From contig JAMAHW010000056.1 in the NCBI GenBank assembly GCA_023627715.1, forward strand, positions 210,758 through 274,757: a DNA stretch of 64,000 nt, in the 5' to 3' direction. Positions 22,277 to 33,669 of this stretch are shown here, one piece after another; positions within the stretch are counted from its first letter, which is position 1, and every line of letters begins with the position of its first letter. A program made the position numbers and the translations under genes. The DNA comes from Periconia sp. R9002. Taxonomy: Eukaryota > Ascomycota > Dothideomycetes > Pleosporales > Periconiaceae. Under the pieces are notes generated by a model. That model searched no databases. It was not told where the DNA came from and worked only from the letters and a program-made list of their open reading frames with translations.

Positions 22277-24161
22277 ATGTCGGCTGTCGACTATCTTTTG
22301 ACTGAGAACCCGGTGGGTTATGCGGTGTTCAAAGTCACCCATAAGCCCGACGAAATTGGCAGTCGACTAAAGGAAGTTCGCGAAGCTGCTCAAGATCTGT
22401 CGCGATTTGGCAAGACCGTAGAGCTAGTCGGTCTTTCGCCTTTCCAGGGCACAAGTGAATCCCTCAATGAGATCAACAGCGTGTCTGAGGGAATCTGCAC
22501 TCCCACACTCCGGGCGACCCTTGAATCTAACCTTCCCAAGAGTGGGAAGAAGAAGACCATAACCCTCGGCGTCTGGGACAAAAGTACGTCTCCCTTCTAT
22601 TCCCTCAATTCACACCAGGCTAACCTACCCCAGGTCTTGCAGCTGATATTAAAGCCGCATTCCCCACCCTGGGTCTTGAAACTGGCGACACGAATCCTGT
22701 GGTTGCGGACTTATTGCGAGGTCTGCGACAACACGGGGACAAACTCCTAAAACAGTTGCAACCTGGTGACCTTGATCGCGCAAGTCTAGGGTTGGGCCAC
22801 GCCTACTCTCGTGCTAAGGTCAAGTTCAGCGTTAATAAATCCGACAATCACATAATACAAGCCATCGCCACTCTCGATGAGGTCGACAAGAACGTCAACA
22901 CGTTGGCTATGAGATTAAGGGAGTCGTATTCATGGTCGTTCCCTGAGCTTTCTAAGATTGTGTCGAACAACGACCAATACGCCAGGCTTGTGCTCAAAAT
23001 TGGGGATAAATCTCGCTTAAGCGAAGATGATGTCCACGATCTCGCCGCACTCGTTGACGAGGATGAGGGAGTGGCCCAAGCCATCATCAGGGCTGCTCGG
23101 ACTTCTATGGGTCGCGATCTTTCTGAGGCTGACATGGAGATTGTGATGAACCATGCTACTCGTACTGCCTCACTCGCGGCATACCGAAAACAGCTTGCGA
23201 CTTATCTATCTCAGAGAATGACCAGCGTAGCTCCGAATTTAGCTGCTCTGATCGGCGACACTGTCGGCGCGCGATTGATTTCGAAGGCAGGCTCTCTAAC
23301 CAACCTCTCAAAGGTGAGTCTACTCGTAGTTCGGGTTGGTTTACATCATTTAATGCTAATATCTGCGAAGTATCCCGCAAGCACCGTCCAGATTTTAGGA
23401 GCTGAGAAGGCTCTTTTCCGTGCGCTAAAAGTAAGTTACGGGTCAACTAGGTTCGGAAGGGTGTCAATCAATCTACTTCAAGGACTGAAACAACCTCGAC
23501 GTACTTTAGGCTGTAGCAGTGTGCGAGAGTGGAAAGTGCTGTTGATTCCCTTCCGGGATTAGTCAAACCCAATCCCGCATCCTCCCCCCTCCCCTTTACC
23601 CTTTACTGATGTTTATAGACAAAAGGAAACACGCCAAAATACGGTCTTATCTACCACAGCTCGTTCATTGGTAAAACTGGAGCGAAGTCCAAAGGCCGCA
23701 TAAGTCGTTTTTTGGCGAATAAGTCGGTGGCCCCTGCATCTCCTTTTTTTTAGTTGTCTAGCTACTTACTTAGCCTTAGAGTCTCCATTGCGTCGAGGAT
23801 CGATAACTTTTCTGAGACCCCGACCTCCAAGTTCGGCGAGGCGCTCAAACGTCAGGTAGAAGAGAGGATCGACTTCTACTCTACCGGAGCAGTTCCCTCC
23901 AAGAATTCAGCGGTTATGAAAGCTGCCATGGATGATGTTCTTGCTGATATCCAGACTGAGGACCCTACAACGCACGCAGCTGAAGACGTCGTGATGGCTG
24001 ATGGCATCACCGGAAAAGCAACTGAACAAGCTATCCGCAAAGAGAAGAACAAGGAGAAGAAGGAGAAGGAGGAAAAGAAGTCCAAAAAGGAAAAGAAGAG
24101 AAAGCATGCGGATGAGGAGGATGGCGAGGGCAAGAAGAAGAAGAAGAAGAGCAAGGCCTAA
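22277..24161 (+). CDS. NOP56: Nucleolar protein Nop56, box C/D snoRNP core
   Basis: Exons 22277-22583, 22634-23313, 23371-23430, 23619-23722 and 23780-24161 give 510 residues, matching yeast Nop56 (Sik1) in length and order. The N-terminal NOP5NT domain starts [17 protein letters not shown]. The coiled-coil and Nop domains include [26 protein letters not shown], [20 protein letters not shown] and SRIDNFSE. The tail is a KKE/KKD-rich basic stretch (from about residue 460), typical for nucleolar Nop56/58. It scaffolds the box C/D snoRNP with Nop58, Snu13 and fibrillarin for rRNA 2'-O-methylation. The last intron has a weak GTCGGT donor; its acceptor was chosen for frame and gives [11 protein letters not shown], where other fungi often have [11 protein letters not shown]. 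Confidence 0.96.
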
Positions 24162-27100
24162 GCGTTAGCTGACGTCTTGACCATGCTGTACTTTCTACTT
24201 TGATCATCTTCCATGGCGTTATGGATAGGTATCACCCAGCCTTGCAGGGTGATTTTTCCTTTCTTTTCTTGGGCGAGTTGGCGTTTGATCATGGGACTGA
24301 AAAGAGAGGGAAGGAGGGATACATTACGTGCGATGGATGAAGAGCATGAAAAGGTGTATGTGCACTTGAGTCTATCGAGATCGAATCAATTTTGTTCCAC
24401 TTGCAAAGTTCTACTTTGGCCTCATTGCCGCATCCTACTCTCCTGTCTATACATGCATCAACTTCCGATGAATGCAATCAAGTGCTCGGTTCAAATTACA
24501 AGCCGAGGGTACTGCTACGTACACTACAACCGTATTTTGCAGATGACGGATTGCTGGCTAGGACTGAAAAGAAGGATCGCTGCTATAGGTATCAAAGTCT
24601 TATGAGTACCTACATAAGCGTAGAGCACAGGTACTCACAGTTACCTCATATCGAAACCCGAAGTGTATGCATGTATTGCGCGAGTCTCAAAACAAAACAC
24701 AATACTCTCCCATGAATCCCTTCTGACCCACCCAACTTCACCATACCTAAATCTCCCCTCTAAACAACCTTCAAACCATTCCCTATCCACCATCCACCCT
24801 TCATATACTCATACCATGCCATGCGCTCTCCCCCTCTCCCCCTCTGTTCGGCCGTGCATATACGTTTCCGAACCTACCTATATATCTTTCCGCGCTCTCG
24901 CCGTAATGTACGTACGATTCAATGTCTCACTCATGCTTTGTTTTCTCTATTTTCTTTTCTTTTTCTAGAGGGGTGGTTGACTGATTTATGGATTGGTAGC
25001 ACACACACACACAGGTACGTACGTACACATGTATCTGGCGTTAGCGTTGATATGCGTGCGCGGTGTTTGTGTAATCAACGTGTAGGTAGACAGGTATCTC
25101 TGTGCAATTTGTTGAACAGTAGTACCTACATACATATATAGACTGGGCACATACGTAGATGGTCGACGTCACGATAGCAGCTTGACCAGTTTAGCGTCTT
25201 AGTCATGAATGCGAATCACTGAAAGGAAAAAGAAAGCATGGAGTATTTATTGTATTGATGTAGGCACATGTTGCTTTCAAACTTGTACGATTAGTAAATC
25301 CGTAATGCGTATTGTGTCCCAGCGCGTGGGATCAAACTCTCCTAAATTATTCCCATTTCCGATTTGTCACAACAATCATCTTACCTACCTATCTACCTAC
25401 GTATGGGGGCATACCTAAATCTGCGTCAGACGGAGGAGTCGGGCGGAAGATGACGGGATTTGGAGTGAGTACGTATGTACACCGTTCAAGCTTGAGCTCA
25501 CACCACACACGCATCAAACACACACACACACCGATAAACCACAAAACTCTTTTTCTTATATGTAATCTACTCGGCGAAGTTTTCCAAACCCTAGAATGTT
25601 GCTGTTTGATGACTCTATCAAGCAACCACGTTTGAGAGAATCCTTTAAATAAATCAGTCAAGAGCAAGTTTCGCATCTACCTGAAACCCCACACATCACA
25701 TTGATCAATATTCGCAAGTCGGGACGACGCAGATCCGAGTTGTACAAACAACATTGAATCCATCGAACAAATAAAGAAAAACCTCCCGAACAACCGGCTA
25801 TATTGCCCCTCCCAGCCTCCTTCGGATTTGCGCGCGCGCTCTGCTGGTGGTGGTGAAAAGTGATGATGATTTTCGGGGAAGTGGTTTATTATATAACGGT
25901 TATTGCTGTAGGCGAATCGCTTCACTGCACCCGACCCGGCTACATATGTGCGCTTAAGCATGCAGCCTAAACGGGAAAAGTACAAGTATGGAGGCGCATG
26001 GACCTGCTGAGGTGCCCTAACTGGGAACGAACGACCTGAGAATAGTCGCCGGGTATTGGGGAAAAGGGTCGATAACAGCCACACTTTGGTACTAGAGGCT
26101 TGAGTCGATTGGAAAGATACGACAAGACTTGGATCGAGGAACGTTAAGACATTTGTTCTTTTCTTTTCAGGAGAGAAGATGGACAATGGGGGGATGGATA
26201 TAGGCATGGATGCACGAATCGGGATGGTGGCGTCGACAAAGGCAGATCACAGGCGCTCGCGTGTGTACGATCTCTGATGGGGGATGCATGTGGCTGATGC
26301 TTTTTTAACCACTGCGCCCCGACTTGACGGATTTTGTCTGTCTCTGCTTGGTTCATGACCACTGCTGCTGCCATGCATGTGTGTGATACCTCGCTCCCTG
26401 GTTCCGACAATGGATGACATGCGGTGCAGCAGCTTCACCACGTCCATCCTCCATCGTCGAGCAACTTCTGATCAGGATGGGTGTCGTTGGTGCGGAGAAT
26501 TAACAACTTGTCGCTGTTTGATAGTCTAGTGTGGCAATTGCAAAGAAGGGCTGATGTTGGCGAGTAAGGTTTCAAAGTCGGACGTCTGGTGAGTTATGGG
26601 CACCTCTCCCCCAGGGACAAACCAGGACGGGTCTTGGTCTTGGTCTCGGTCGGGGCTTGCTCGCTGCTGCTTGTGAAGGTCAGGGACTTGTCTCTCTGTC
26701 TGGTCTTGTAAGTCTCGTTTTGCTCGCGTAGTCAGTCAGTCAAGTCAGTCAGTCGGTCGTAACCCGTTTGCCCGTGCGTCCATTCTCTTAATACAACAAG
26801 AACCCCTCAACACTTGTCGACACGTCGACTCCTTCCTCTTTTCCTCTTTCTTTCCTATCCACCCGTCAACCCTTCTGTCTCTATTTTCATCTCTACCGTC
26901 TCTCCTGAGGCCGCTTCCATCGACCTATCTCGGCACCCGAAGCCGTCAGACTGTGCCGCGACATCTCTCGTGGTTTTGGTATCCGGACACTAGGTGCACG
27001 CCCTGTACAGCGACTTTTTTGTCGTGTTTCGCTCACGACTTGGTCCGTCTGGCGACTTTGGTGTTGAGGTTGCCTCTCTGTCCATTTCCGCGCCATTCAA

Positions 27101-27338
27101 CCCCGACCCTTCCAGCCCGCCAGCCAACCATTATCTTTCCGCCCGAATTCCCTGGCCAAATCGTTCGCTCTTTGCGTGCGGCTGTACGTTACTCCTGTTG
27201 TTGGCAATTATCATCTCGACTCCATCATCCAACCTGCATGAGAGTTGTTGTTGTTGGTGTTCCTGTCCCAGGCGCCGCCGTCAGGGGTGTTTGAATATCT
27301 CGCTGCATTCCTAATTGCCGTTTTCCATTTTCCCCAGC
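24162..27338. other. Intergenic spacer, HPC2 promoter side
   Basis: 3.2 kb between two plus-strand genes. It contains CA repeats near 25000 and 25510, a GTAC run near 25016, a GTCAGTCA-type repeat near 26733 and a GTCGAC-spaced palindrome near 26816. The last 600 bp is pyrimidine-rich, as in a 5' leader, and ends CCCCAG just before the HPC2 ATG, so a leader intron may end there. No gene seen. Confidence 0.45.
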
Positions 27339-29425
27339 ATGGACGCCATGGAGGTCGCGAGCTCGCCTGGTAGTTTGAGTTCCCCGCCCCATTCGCCAGA
27401 ACAGGGTACCCCCAATAATTCCACGATCCGTGTCGCAACGCCCCTCTCATCGCATGTTGGTGTTGCAAATGCAAACAACACCCCACCCGCGCCCCCATCC
27501 GCACCCGCATCCACTTCCACCACGTCCACGCCAAGACTGACTGCTGCCGGTATGTATGCATTCGACCACCTTTTTGCATCTCCATGTCATGGTCCTGCAA
27601 TGCTAACAATTCATGTCCAGGCCTTCCGCGCAAGAAGCCCGGTCCTAAACCCAAGATTAGAGACCCGAACGCCGTCGAAGAAAAGAAGACCACTAGGAAA
27701 CCTCGCAAGACTGCAGAGACAAAGGAGCAGAATGCAGCTCCCGCACCACGCAAGAGGAGGACCAAGGCGTCGCTCGAGGCTCAAGCTCCGTCGCATATTC
27801 AGCCTCAACCTCACGCCCAGATCCAACCGCATCCACCACCTCCACCACCGCCAGCAGCGACAGCATCAGCACCTCCTCCTCAGGAGAAACCATTGACCCA
27901 GCAAACCGTGCCGCAGCAAACAAGACCCACCGAGCCCGTCGCCTTACGCCAACCAGAGCAGCCCAGCACGGTTACGCAGCAGTCTCCTCGCCTACTCAAC
28001 AACTCACCCCAGCTGCACAGCAACCCCAATCTCTCGCACGTCACGGCTGCACCCTCCACTCCCCGGCCTACTAGCTCTGGCCAGCGTTATGATCCCATCC
28101 GTGGTGGAATTTTGGAGTCGAAACCTCCCGCTGCTGCCACGGTTTCTCCGCCAACCTCTTCAGCGTTACTAAATCGCGCGAGTGCCTCTCCCTCCATTAC
28201 TTCATTAATTGATCCTCCATCTGCATCCAATTCCGTGTATCCGCCGCACTCCAGGCAGCAGCAGCAGCAGCAGCACGACTCGGTCACCTCTGCACCTGCC
28301 TCGCCGGCTGCTCTTTCCATGCGGACCATGCCGCTACTTCCGCATCAAGACCAGCAGCCAAAACAAGCTCAGCCGCCACTTCCCCTTCCAACCCAGCAGC
28401 ACCAACAACCATCCTCCCACCTCCCACAATCACAGCCGCAGCCTGCCTTGCTCGGTCCAACTCCCATGGAAATCGATTCCGACGTCAATGCGCGAGCGTC
28501 TGTCCCCATGAAGAAATCAGATTCTACCAACGGGGGCACGTCGTCGGCGTCGAACGCGCCAACCCCGCCCGTCAAAGCAGTACGCCAGAAGGATGCCCCA
28601 CCGCCACTTCCCATGGGCAGTGGTCTTCTGTCAGGCACTCCCTTGGGCCCCGCCGTCGGCGGCAATGGCCCCTCCGAACCTCAGGGTGTCAACATCTGGC
28701 TTTCGTTCCCCATCAAGAACCGCGAGTATGTTACCATCAACTTCGCCCAGGAAGTGGAGAAGAAGTATGGCTTTGCTGCCCTTCATCCCCGTATCGCTGC
28801 TCGCAAGGAACGCCAGCGCCAGATCACCGCAGCAGGTGCCGCTCTCGAGAAGGCTAACGGCATGGGTTCCGCCGATGATATGTCGGTTGACTTGTCGGAG
28901 AACGAAAGCAACAACGATGTTACCGGGGTGGACGATGATGGATCTGGTGCTGGAAATGGAACGAAGAAACGCCGCAAGAGGAAGACGGAGGATTACGACA
29001 AGGAGGATGACTTTATCGACGACACTGAACTTGCGTGGGAGCAGCAGGCTCTCATGGTCAGGGATGGCTTTTTCGTGTATAGCGGCCCCCTTGTGACAGA
29101 AGAGAAGGTTACCATTGAGAGGTATGTTGCACGGCATTCTTGTTTGGTTGCATTGACTGACATGTATCCTAGGGCCGATGGCACTACGAAGCGTGGACGC
29201 GGTCGCGGTCGCGGCGGTGCCACCCGAGGCGAGACTTCAGGTCGTGGCCGTGGCCGTGGAGGCGGCCCTGGCTCGCGTGGTGGTACCACCGTCCGCAAAC
29301 CGCGTGTGACCAAGGCAGATCGTGCTCTGATGGAGCAGGAGAAACACGAGCGAGAGAAACTCGCACAAGGCATGCTCCTGCAAAAGTCGTCGACTCCTGC
29401 CTACGCCGGTGCCGGTGGAGTCTGA
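27339..29425 (+). CDS. HPC2: Hpc2-like HIR histone chaperone complex subunit
   Basis: Exons 27339-27549, 27621-29121 and 29173-29425 encode 654 residues. Residues about 72-80 are an AT-hook-like basic patch (RKKPGPKPK) next to further KPRK/RKRR clusters. The middle is long, disordered and rich in P, Q and S, including a poly-Q. The Hpc2-related/ubinuclein domain is explicit at about 528-543 (DYDKEDDFIDDTELAWEQQ), after the conserved INFAQEVEKKYGF block. A C-terminal RG-rich tail (RGRGRGRGG, GRGRGRGGG) follows the last splice. In yeast, Hpc2 acts with Hir1, Hir2 and Hir3 in replication-independent H3-H4 deposition and histone gene repression. The final intron is 51 nt, in frame and stop-free, so retention would add 17 residues before the RG tail. 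Confidence 0.9.
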
Positions 29426-30265
29426 TTCCTATCTTCATCCCCGTTCAAAGCTGCCATCTTCGTCTCCGTGGGGTTTGTATCCGCTGTATCACAACCATAC
29501 ATTTACTTTGTAACATTATAGGCTGCATCCCTTACGCTGTAGAATAAGGGTGCCTAGGGTGGGCGGCTATCTGTGTGGAATTTCAAAAGGGCGTTCATGG
29601 TGTTATGGAAGGTTGTTAGATATGGGCGGGGCGTTTACTGTCCAGAATCCCCCTCGCTGGGGTGATCAAGTTATACCTCGCATGCATGGACTGTCGTAAT
29701 TTAAACGGTTTGGTCGTTTTCGGTAGTCCATTTACTTAGTACGTTTCTGTTCAATCGATAATTTGTCGCTCGTCGACTGCTTTGTCCTGTTTGTGCATTC
29801 TCTACGTCCTTTGTGGAGTTGTTCTTTGTCTCGACGTCCCTCATGGTAGTCTGAACGTAGGAATGCATGTCTATGTATGTAAAACAAAAAAAAATGTTGC
29901 AGATGAATAAGAGAAATTTTCTTCCAGGGTGGCGTTGTTTATCGAATTTACTGCGACTTCTTCGCCTATCACTGTGTCTGCGCGTCCTCGCTGGCAAGGG
30001 AAGGAGCGACGACGACCCAAAAAACTATAAACAAACAAAAGTAACGAAGCAAAACTTTGCGCTCGCCTTTACCTCGACCTGGCCCTCCTACTTTCTTGTC
30101 TCATTACGGCTAGCAACCCATGCCCTTTACATCGTTGACTCTCTGGCACCACCGTCGACTCTCCACCAACCTCCATACAACCCATCCAACCTACCTACTC
30201 CACCCACTCCAAAACCACCTACCTCCATAACACCCAACTCAACTAGCAACCCCGCGACCGCCGCC
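29426..30265. other. Intergenic spacer
   Basis: Contains the HPC2 3' UTR and the leader of the next gene, which is C-rich just before the ATG. No gene seen. Confidence 0.5.
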
Positions 30266-31483
30266 ATGACCCCTCACCGCAACCACCCCATCCCCATACC
30301 GGCATACTACCACGGCCAAATCACCGAGCGCTCCATCAAGTTCTACGACGGGACGTATCGCCTCAACGGCACGCACGGCTTCTGGGATGATCGCGGTGGG
30401 TACCATCGATGGGATGATGTGGATGATGAGGAGGCGAAGTTGCCGCCAACGCCGCCGCCCGCGATGCCGTTGGACTATGAGGAGGAGGAGGGTGGAGGTG
30501 GCGTTGAGGGAGAAAATGGTATTGGAGGTGAGGGTGAGGATGGCAGCGCGGATTTGACGGGGAAGAATGGCAGGGAGGGCTTAGCAAGTGTGGAGCATCA
30601 GGATGAGGATTCTTTGACGTCAAATAATGGAGGAGACGCTGCGTCTTGGTCATGCGACGACACTCGAGACGACATCTCCCAAGTCCTCACCCATAACACC
30701 GACTTCACGAACGAGGACATCACATCTAAAAATGGAGCTAAGACGGCCCTGGAGGAAGGACTCGAAGGCATCTGCATCGATACCCAAGCAGGTTCTCCCG
30801 AGGCTAAAGATATCGCTTTGAAAGAACACGACGATGGTGTCAGCGTTCGCCATGACTCCATCCTCAACATACGGGACGACAAGGAAGTTCCTTCACCCGT
30901 GGCAGTCGCAGTTCAAGCTAGTGAGAAGGAGGAAGAGGCTGGTCAGCAGACGATGTCACTCCTTCGCATGGCGTCAATAATCGACGTCGACGGCGGACCC
31001 GTGAAACAACTTCCTCCATCATCGATCTTAGAGGATCTAAAGATCAAGGACCAAGGCGTTAATACTAAAGATGAGGGCGATGATGATGGCACGACTTCAA
31101 CACTCTCCGCCACCCCGTCTGATCTCTCGGACTGGGATGTCGATGTCGATGTTGATGTTAAGGTAAGTAAACAATTCACCTTCCTTCTTCTTTGCAATTC
31201 CCACAACACCCATCCCTCTAACACAACTAACAACAAATGGCAGGTCAAGAACTCGCCAACCCCAACACCATCACCATCACCGCCGCCAGCAAAATCAGCA
31301 CCAAAGCCAAAAGCTGTTGCAGCTCCAGCAATGAAGAAGAAACCCACCCCACGGCCCCGAGCCCCCTGCAAGCCCCGTGGTGGTGGTGCCGGTCTGCCGA
31401 AGGAGTTGGAGAACGAAGTGATGATGAACAGCGGCGGCGGCGGCGGGAAGCGTATGACTAGGAATTCCAGGGGTTGGGCTTAG
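30266..31483 (+). CDS. Acidic low-complexity protein, unknown function
   Basis: Exons 30266-31162 and 31244-31483 encode 378 residues. I chose the ATG at 30266 because it follows a C-rich leader and opens the first structured segment; the frame is open further upstream without protein-like character. Residues about 1-55 hold a compact aromatic motif (PAYYHGQITERSIKFYDG, then GFWDDRGGYHRWDD), the only part that looks folded. The middle is acidic (E/D/G-rich), with a VDVDVDVDVK run at the splice. After the intron comes a basic Pro/Lys/Arg tail (KKKPTPRPRAPCKPRGG) ending KRMTRNSRGWA. The 81 nt intron is stop-free and in frame. I do not recognise the family; an acidic body with a basic tail suggests a chromatin or RNA-associated role, as a guess only. 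Confidence 0.65.
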   Translation: MTPHRNHPIPIPAYYHGQITERSIKFYDGTYRLNGTHGFWDDRGGYHRWDDVDDEEAKLPPTPPPAMPLDYEEEEGGGGVEGENGIGGEGEDGSADLTGKNGREGLASVEHQDEDSLTSNNGGDAASWSCDDTRDDISQVLTHNTDFTNEDITSKNGAKTALEEGLEGICIDTQAGSPEAKDIALKEHDDGVSVRHDSILNIRDDKEVPSPVAVAVQASEKEEEAGQQTMSLLRMASIIDVDGGPVKQLPPSSILEDLKIKDQGVNTKDEGDDDGTTSTLSATPSDLSDWDVDVDVDVKVSKQFTFLLLCNSHNTHPSNTTNNKWQVKNSPTPTPSPSPPPAKSAPKPKAVAAPAMKKKPTPRPRAPCKPRGGGAGLPKELENEVMMNSGGGGGKRMTRNSRGWA

Positions 31484-32506
31484 AGGGCGTACGTCCTTCT
31501 TCTTTCTCTCTTCGAGTATTTGGGATTTTTGGTTCGACTTTTGATGGGTGGATGGCTGGATGATACCCCATTTTTGGCTTCTGACTTCATGTTTTTTGGG
31601 TAAGGGAGAGAGGAAAAGAGACGGAAAGGTGTGAGGTGAAATGGCGTTGGTAAATGCGTACGTGAGTACGTACTTGGGTACTTTACCGACACGGTTTGTT
31701 AGGGATCGATAGGGGATGATGTTGGATGGTCTCTTTAGAGACTCTCCAATGAAATAATAAGAGTAATACTCTACTTTTGCTTCCCTTCCTTCGCGCGTCT
31801 ACATCGCACCATCGTACACACACAAATATTACATCCAACACATCTTCGCACACACACACACACACATACACCAAACCCAGCAATCTTACCCCCATATCCC
31901 CCCACCTTTCCACCACCCACAATAACTCAGCTCCACATATCAACACATTAACATCACATTAGCATCTCCCCACCACCAACAAACACCACCCACCGCATGA
32001 AAGGGCAAAGACCTCACTCACTCTCTCACCCATAACGCTTTTGGGAATGGAGAAGGGGGGTAGGGTAGTTTGCGTGGGGAGTACATAAGTATCAAGGATT
32101 TCTGAATTGATTCATTGGTTGGTTGGTTAATAGAAGGGGGTATGTATGTAGGACTGTGGGAGTATTCATACATATAGGCATATAAGTAGGCATTGAATTA
32201 TTTATACGCAAGTAGATGTGAATAACGTTGTGAGTTTAGTTGGGGTTGATTTTCCTTCCTTTTTAGTTTACATTGCATTTAACTACATACTTCTTGTGTT
32301 CCACTCGCGTGGGGACGTGTTTCTACCTTTCCTTCCCAAAACGTTTCCTTTTTTCCTCTTCTTGCTGTTCCAAACCAGTCAATCCATCGTGGTATTATTG
32401 ATTTAGTTATACATGTATAATTGAGACAAACGTAATATTGATACAAGGTCCCTCCTCAAATGAACATGCTCGTCCCTTTTTTTTTGTCTCTGTCAATCTC
32501 CCCGCT
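31484..32506. other. Convergent 3' spacer
   Basis: Lies between the acidic orphan (plus) and the CBP6-like gene (minus). It contains CA-rich stretches near 31815-31870 and a poly-T-rich segment near 32255-32370. No gene seen. Confidence 0.5.
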
Positions 32507-33013
32507 CTACGACCACCTTATCTTCATCTTCCACTCATCCACCTTAGCCTGCCACCACGTCTTCCCAGGCGCCCGCTCAATCTCCTCCATCAACCTGTCA
32601 TAATGCTCCGGATTACTCGCGGGCTTCAACACCTCCTTCGACACGGGGTACTTATTCGCGTACCGGTTATCCAGCAGGGAGAAGAGCGCGTTGAGCTGTG
32701 CGTTTTCGAGAGCGGGGTTGGGCGGTGTCGTGGACGAGGAGGGTATTGTGGTGGGTTTGGTGGTGGAGGTAGTTGGAGGAGGAGAGAGGGGTTGCACGCC
32801 GTAGATGGAGGCGCGGTGCTCGATTGCGCGGGTGAAGGCGAGGTTGGGGCGGAGGGCGTCTTTGGGCCAGAGGGTTAGGAGGCGTGTGTATGCTTTTTGG
32901 ATTGTCTGTGGTTTGGGAAGGGAGGGTTGGTGGTTAGTTTTATTTTTTTTTGTTTCTTTGTTTGCGCATTGGAGGAGGGAGAGGAGAGGGAGGTAGCTTA
33001 CAGAGGAGGACAT
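32507..33013 (-). CDS. CBP6/UQCC2-like complex III assembly factor
   Basis: Exon 1 is only 12 nt (33013-33002, MSSS); exon 2 is 32905-32507. Together they give 136 residues. The N-terminal helix (IQKAYTRLLTLWPKDALRP) with the WP-x-D-x-LRP signature is typical of the Cbp6/UQCC2 family, small mitochondrial proteins that bind newly made cytochrome b. It continues with LFSLLDNRYANKYP and ends in a Trp-rich tail (GKTWWQAKVDEWKMKIRWS). A Pro/Thr/Ser-rich loop sits at about residues 40-65. The 96 nt intron is in frame and stop-free, so an unspliced frame looks like one longer ORF; the spliced form restores the family start. Assignment rests on motif memory. It is divergent from the BSD2 homologue, 656 bp apart. 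Confidence 0.65.
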   Translation of the reverse strand: MSSSVSYLPLLSLLQCANKETKKNKTNHQPSLPKPQTIQKAYTRLLTLWPKDALRPNLAFTRAIEHRASIYGVQPLSPPPTTSTTKPTTIPSSSTTPPNPALENAQLNALFSLLDNRYANKYPVSKEVLKPASNPEHYDRLMEEIERAPGKTWWQAKVDEWKMKIRWS

Positions 33014-33669
33014 GATGGCTTGCGCGAATTGGAAAGATTGCTGCTAAATCTGATTTATTGGGCAATGGGGGAGAGAGCGAACAGAATTGTTGCTATGTTT
33101 CAATGGCGAAATGCTTCACAGTGACAATGACTACATGTATGATGTTGAAGGCGCGGCCGGATTCGCTCTAGCGGCTCCTTAGGGCTAGGTCTACTTTTAG
33201 GCTCTTGGGCCGGGCTAAACATGTGGTGTGTGGCGCAAAGGCCAGACACATTGATGGGCGCTCAGCAGATCGTATCAGTGATGGTTGTGTACAGTACGGT
33301 TGCGCCTGTGCCCGACCGAACTGATTTGTGATGATGTCCACGAGAAGCCGCTTACATAGGTAGATTTGAAAACGTGTCCGTGGTGGCTGTGCGGCATTGT
33401 CGTCGGCTTGGCCATTTTTCAGACGGTTCCTGCGAAACGCGACCGAGGCGTGAACATTAACACCTGATCTGACTCCGTCCACCTGCATTGCACACCACTC
33501 CACCCCCCAAACCTTCTATCCACTTCACCCCGTTCGCACCATCCACCTCTCCTTTCCTCACCTCACCCTTGTCGGCCGCCGAGCCCCTCGTTCCCTCTTT
33601 GTTCTGTGTCGCCCGCTTACTTTGCTTTTCTTCCTTTTCGCCTCTTTGCAGCCTTCCACTTCAAGCACA
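33014..33669. promoter_or_regulatory. Divergent intergenic region CBP6-like / BSD2
   Basis: 656 bp containing promoters for both genes. The BSD2 side (33488-33669) is C/T-rich and leader-like. A CCAAT box on the minus strand lies near 33026. No further motif is claimed. Confidence 0.4.

Noticed and set aside
23431..23618. Intronic box C/D snoRNA in the 188-nt NOP56 intron
   Set aside because: A CTGA-like sequence occurs, but no RTGATGA box C or terminal stem was found.
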